A stretch of 5,182 bases of DNA from CAHJXF01 sp038240015. Its GTDB lineage: Bacteria; Pseudomonadota; Gammaproteobacteria; Burkholderiales; Burkholderiaceae_D. Location: assembly GCA_038240015.1 (NCBI GenBank), contig JBBSEF010000140.1, forward strand, positions 1 through 5,182, written 5' to 3'. Shown here in pieces: positions 3,903 through 5,182 of the stretch (its first letter is position 1; every line of letters begins with the position of its first letter). The translations under genes were made by a program, and so were the position numbers. The notes beneath the pieces are model-generated. The model did no database searches. It was given only the letters and a program-made list of their open reading frames with translations, and was not told where the DNA came from.

Positions 3903-5182
3903 ATGGCAGCGCAAAAGAAAACTGCGAGCAGCAGCAAGTCACCCGCGGCAAGATCGTCCGCCGCGAAAGCGACCGCGCCGACCCGAGCCACAAGCTCGGG
4001 AGGAATGGTCTTGCAGCGCGTACGGCTGCACGCGATGCTGGACGCGCGGCTACCCGGCGCGGTGTGGCTGCATGGACCGACCGGCGCCGGCAAGACCGTG
4101 TTGTTGCGCTCCTATCTTCATCGGGCCGATCGGCAATCGATCTGGTTGACGACCGATGAGCGCCATGCCGATCCGGCCGCCCTGTTCGCGGCCATCACGG
4201 CGCTGGTCGAGCCTGCAAGCGGTGTGCGCATGCCGGCGTTCTCGCCCGAGCATCGCGACGACCCGGCCTCATTCGCGCGTGGTTATTTCGAGAAGGTCGA
4301 TCTCGGCCTGCCGCCCGAGCACGCGTTGGTCATCGACGACGTGCATTGCATCGCAGGCACGACCGCACCGCTGCTCGGACTGGCGATCGATGCGTTCGGT
4401 GGGCGCCGCACGCTGTGCTTCGCGTCGCAACTCTTGCCCGAGCCCGCACTCGCCCCTCACCTCGCGGGTTCCCGCCTCTGGGTCGTCGGTCACAAGTTGC
4501 TCGCGTTCGATCCTGATGAAGCCCGCGAGCTCGCAGAGCAACTGGGCAGCGCCGTCCCCGCGTCGGATGCGCTCGACACGCTGGTCACGGCTACCGACGG
4601 CTGGGCGGCGGGATTGATGCTCGCCATGCAACTCGGCGCCGCATCGGGATCTTCGAACGCATCGAGCGATCCGCTCGAGCAGGTGCGTACGCCGCTTGCG
4701 TTGTTGATCGCGGGGCAGGTGCTGGGGGGCGTTGCGAAAGATGATCTCGTCAAGCTGCGGTTGCTTGCGGAGTTGCCTCAGGTGCCGATGGGGCTTGTCG
4801 ATATCGCGCCTGAGTGGGCCTCGGCTTGTGCGCGTTTGCAAGGGCTTGCGGAGCGTGGGCTCTTTGTCGAACGTCTTGCGGCCGATCGCATGCGTGCAGG
4901 CCACAACAACGGGGGAGCCAATGGGCGCGCATCCAACGTTGCGCGAATCAATAAAGGCTGTTGGCGTCTGCATGATCTGTTTCGCAATGCGTTGCGAGAG
5001 CCTGGCGCAGTTGGCGAACCCGATGCTCAAGTCGGTCGTCAACTGATCGCGCATTTGCTCGAAGCACATCGGCTTGATCTCGCCTGGCAATTGGCGGCTC
5101 GGCTCGGCAACGATACGCTTGATGAAGTAGTGGCCTCGCATGGAAGCGAAGCGCTGCGCGATTCGCATTTGCCTGCAATGAG
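3903..5182 (+). CDS. MalT-like STAND ATPase, probable transcriptional regulator (3' end outside window)
   Basis: About 426 residues are visible, with no stop before the edge. Numbered from ATG 3903, residues 1-35 are a low-complexity Ala/Ser/Lys tail. QRVRL follows, then Walker A GPTGAGKT (58-65), Walker B LVIDDVH (142-148, Asp145/Asp146), and FASQLLPEP in the place where many relatives have a SR-x-P motif. Next come the winged-helix entry TDGWAAGL (231-238) and WRLHDLF (354-360). This order is that of MalT-type signal-transduction ATPases: effector binding drives ATP-dependent oligomerisation and transcriptional activation. The output domain (LuxR-type helix-turn-helix, BTAD or other) lies beyond the window and is unproven. 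Start choice is uncertain: ATG 3846 and ATG 3903 lack a good Shine-Dalgarno. A strong GGGAGGA at 3998-4004 would suit TTG 4011, which would remove the low-complexity tail. Confidence 0.88.
   Translation, partial: MAAQKKTASSSKSPAARSSAAKATAPTRATSSGGMVLQRVRLHAMLDARLPGAVWLHGPTGAGKTVLLRSYLHRADRQSIWLTTDERHADPAALFAAITALVEPASGVRMPAFSPEHRDDPASFARGYFEKVDLGLPPEHALVIDDVHCIAGTTAPLLGLAIDAFGGRRTLCFASQLLPEPALAPHLAGSRLWVVGHKLLAFDPDEARELAEQLGSAVPASDALDTLVTATDGWAAGLMLAMQLGAASGSSNASSDPLEQVRTPLALLIAGQVLGGVAKDDLVKLRLLAELPQVPMGLVDIAPEWASACARLQGLAERGLFVERLAADRMRAGHNNGGANGRASNVARINKGCWRLHDLFRNALREPGAVGEPDAQVGRQLIAHLLEAHRLDLAWQLAARLGNDTLDEVVASHGSEALRDSHLPAM
3998..4004 (+). promoter_or_regulatory. Strong Shine-Dalgarno-like GGGAGGA inside or ahead of the MalT-like gene
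   Basis: The sequence abuts ATG 4005 (too close to use) but stands 7 nt, measured from GGAGG, before an in-frame TTG at 4011. That start would begin the protein at QRVRLHAML, just ahead of Walker A. It may be the true start signal, an internal start, or a chance match. Confidence 0.4.

Noticed and set aside
3767..4093. Minus-strand open frame of 108 codons with a hydrophobic stretch
   Set aside because: No Shine-Dalgarno site seen, it overlaps the start and Walker A of the MalT-like gene, and the composition is Ala-rich antisense; not supported as a gene.
3821..4159. Plus-strand open frame of 112 codons before the MalT-like gene
   Set aside because: It runs out of frame through the Walker A region of the MalT-like protein and becomes Arg-rich; no Shine-Dalgarno site at its ATG.
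4395..4405. TTCGGTGGGCG, an 11-base match to half of the tandem motif
   Set aside because: It lies within the coding region of the MalT-like ATPase, lacks the second unit, and is explained by codons for Phe-Gly-Gly-Arg.
4269..5168. Long minus-strand open frame of 299 codons
   Set aside because: It lies wholly opposite the MalT-like gene, whose ATPase motifs are unmistakable. The antisense product is Arg/Gln/His-rich with no recognisable domain, the usual shadow of a high-GC gene.

Overview
The window is GC-rich DNA (roughly 60-65% G+C by eye) with strongly G/C-biased third codon positions. It looks like chromosomal DNA of a free-living proteobacterium. The gene families present (a Met-zincin protease, an AI-2E/PerM-type exporter, a large MalT-like ATPase regulator) fit a beta- or gamma-proteobacterium, but nothing here fixes the genus. 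I see no rRNA, tRNA, insertion sequence, CRISPR array or phage gene.

Left part (1-2669), plus strand: the C-terminal half of a zinc-dependent metalloprotease of the Met-zincin group, entering from outside the window. It overlaps by 4 bp (ATGA) a complete AI-2E family membrane protein. The overlap makes the two a translationally coupled pair.

Middle part (2608-3722): three short genes I do not recognise. Two are on the minus strand (2608-2814, 68 aa; 2916-3113, 65 aa with one membrane helix). One is on the plus strand (3381-3722, 113 aa with one membrane helix or signal anchor). Each has a clear Shine-Dalgarno sequence. Each is also preceded, 54-83 nt before its start codon and in the same orientation as the gene, by a copy of one DNA motif: two tandem units of about 11 bp, consensus [CT][CG]GTGGG[CT]GAT. 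Copies 2 and 3 lie back to back in the 267-bp divergent region between the second and third gene. This looks like a small regulon of mini-proteins under one DNA-binding regulator, and it is the most interesting signal in the window. The regulator, and any link between the three proteins, are inference.

Right part (3723-5182): a 180-bp spacer with a hairpin directly after the stop codon of the 113-aa gene and two perfect 12-bp AT-centred palindromes. It is followed by the first ~426 residues of a MalT-like STAND ATPase, with Walker A, Walker B and the usual post-ATPase motifs. This gene runs off the right edge, so its output domain (commonly a LuxR-type helix-turn-helix in this class) is not visible.
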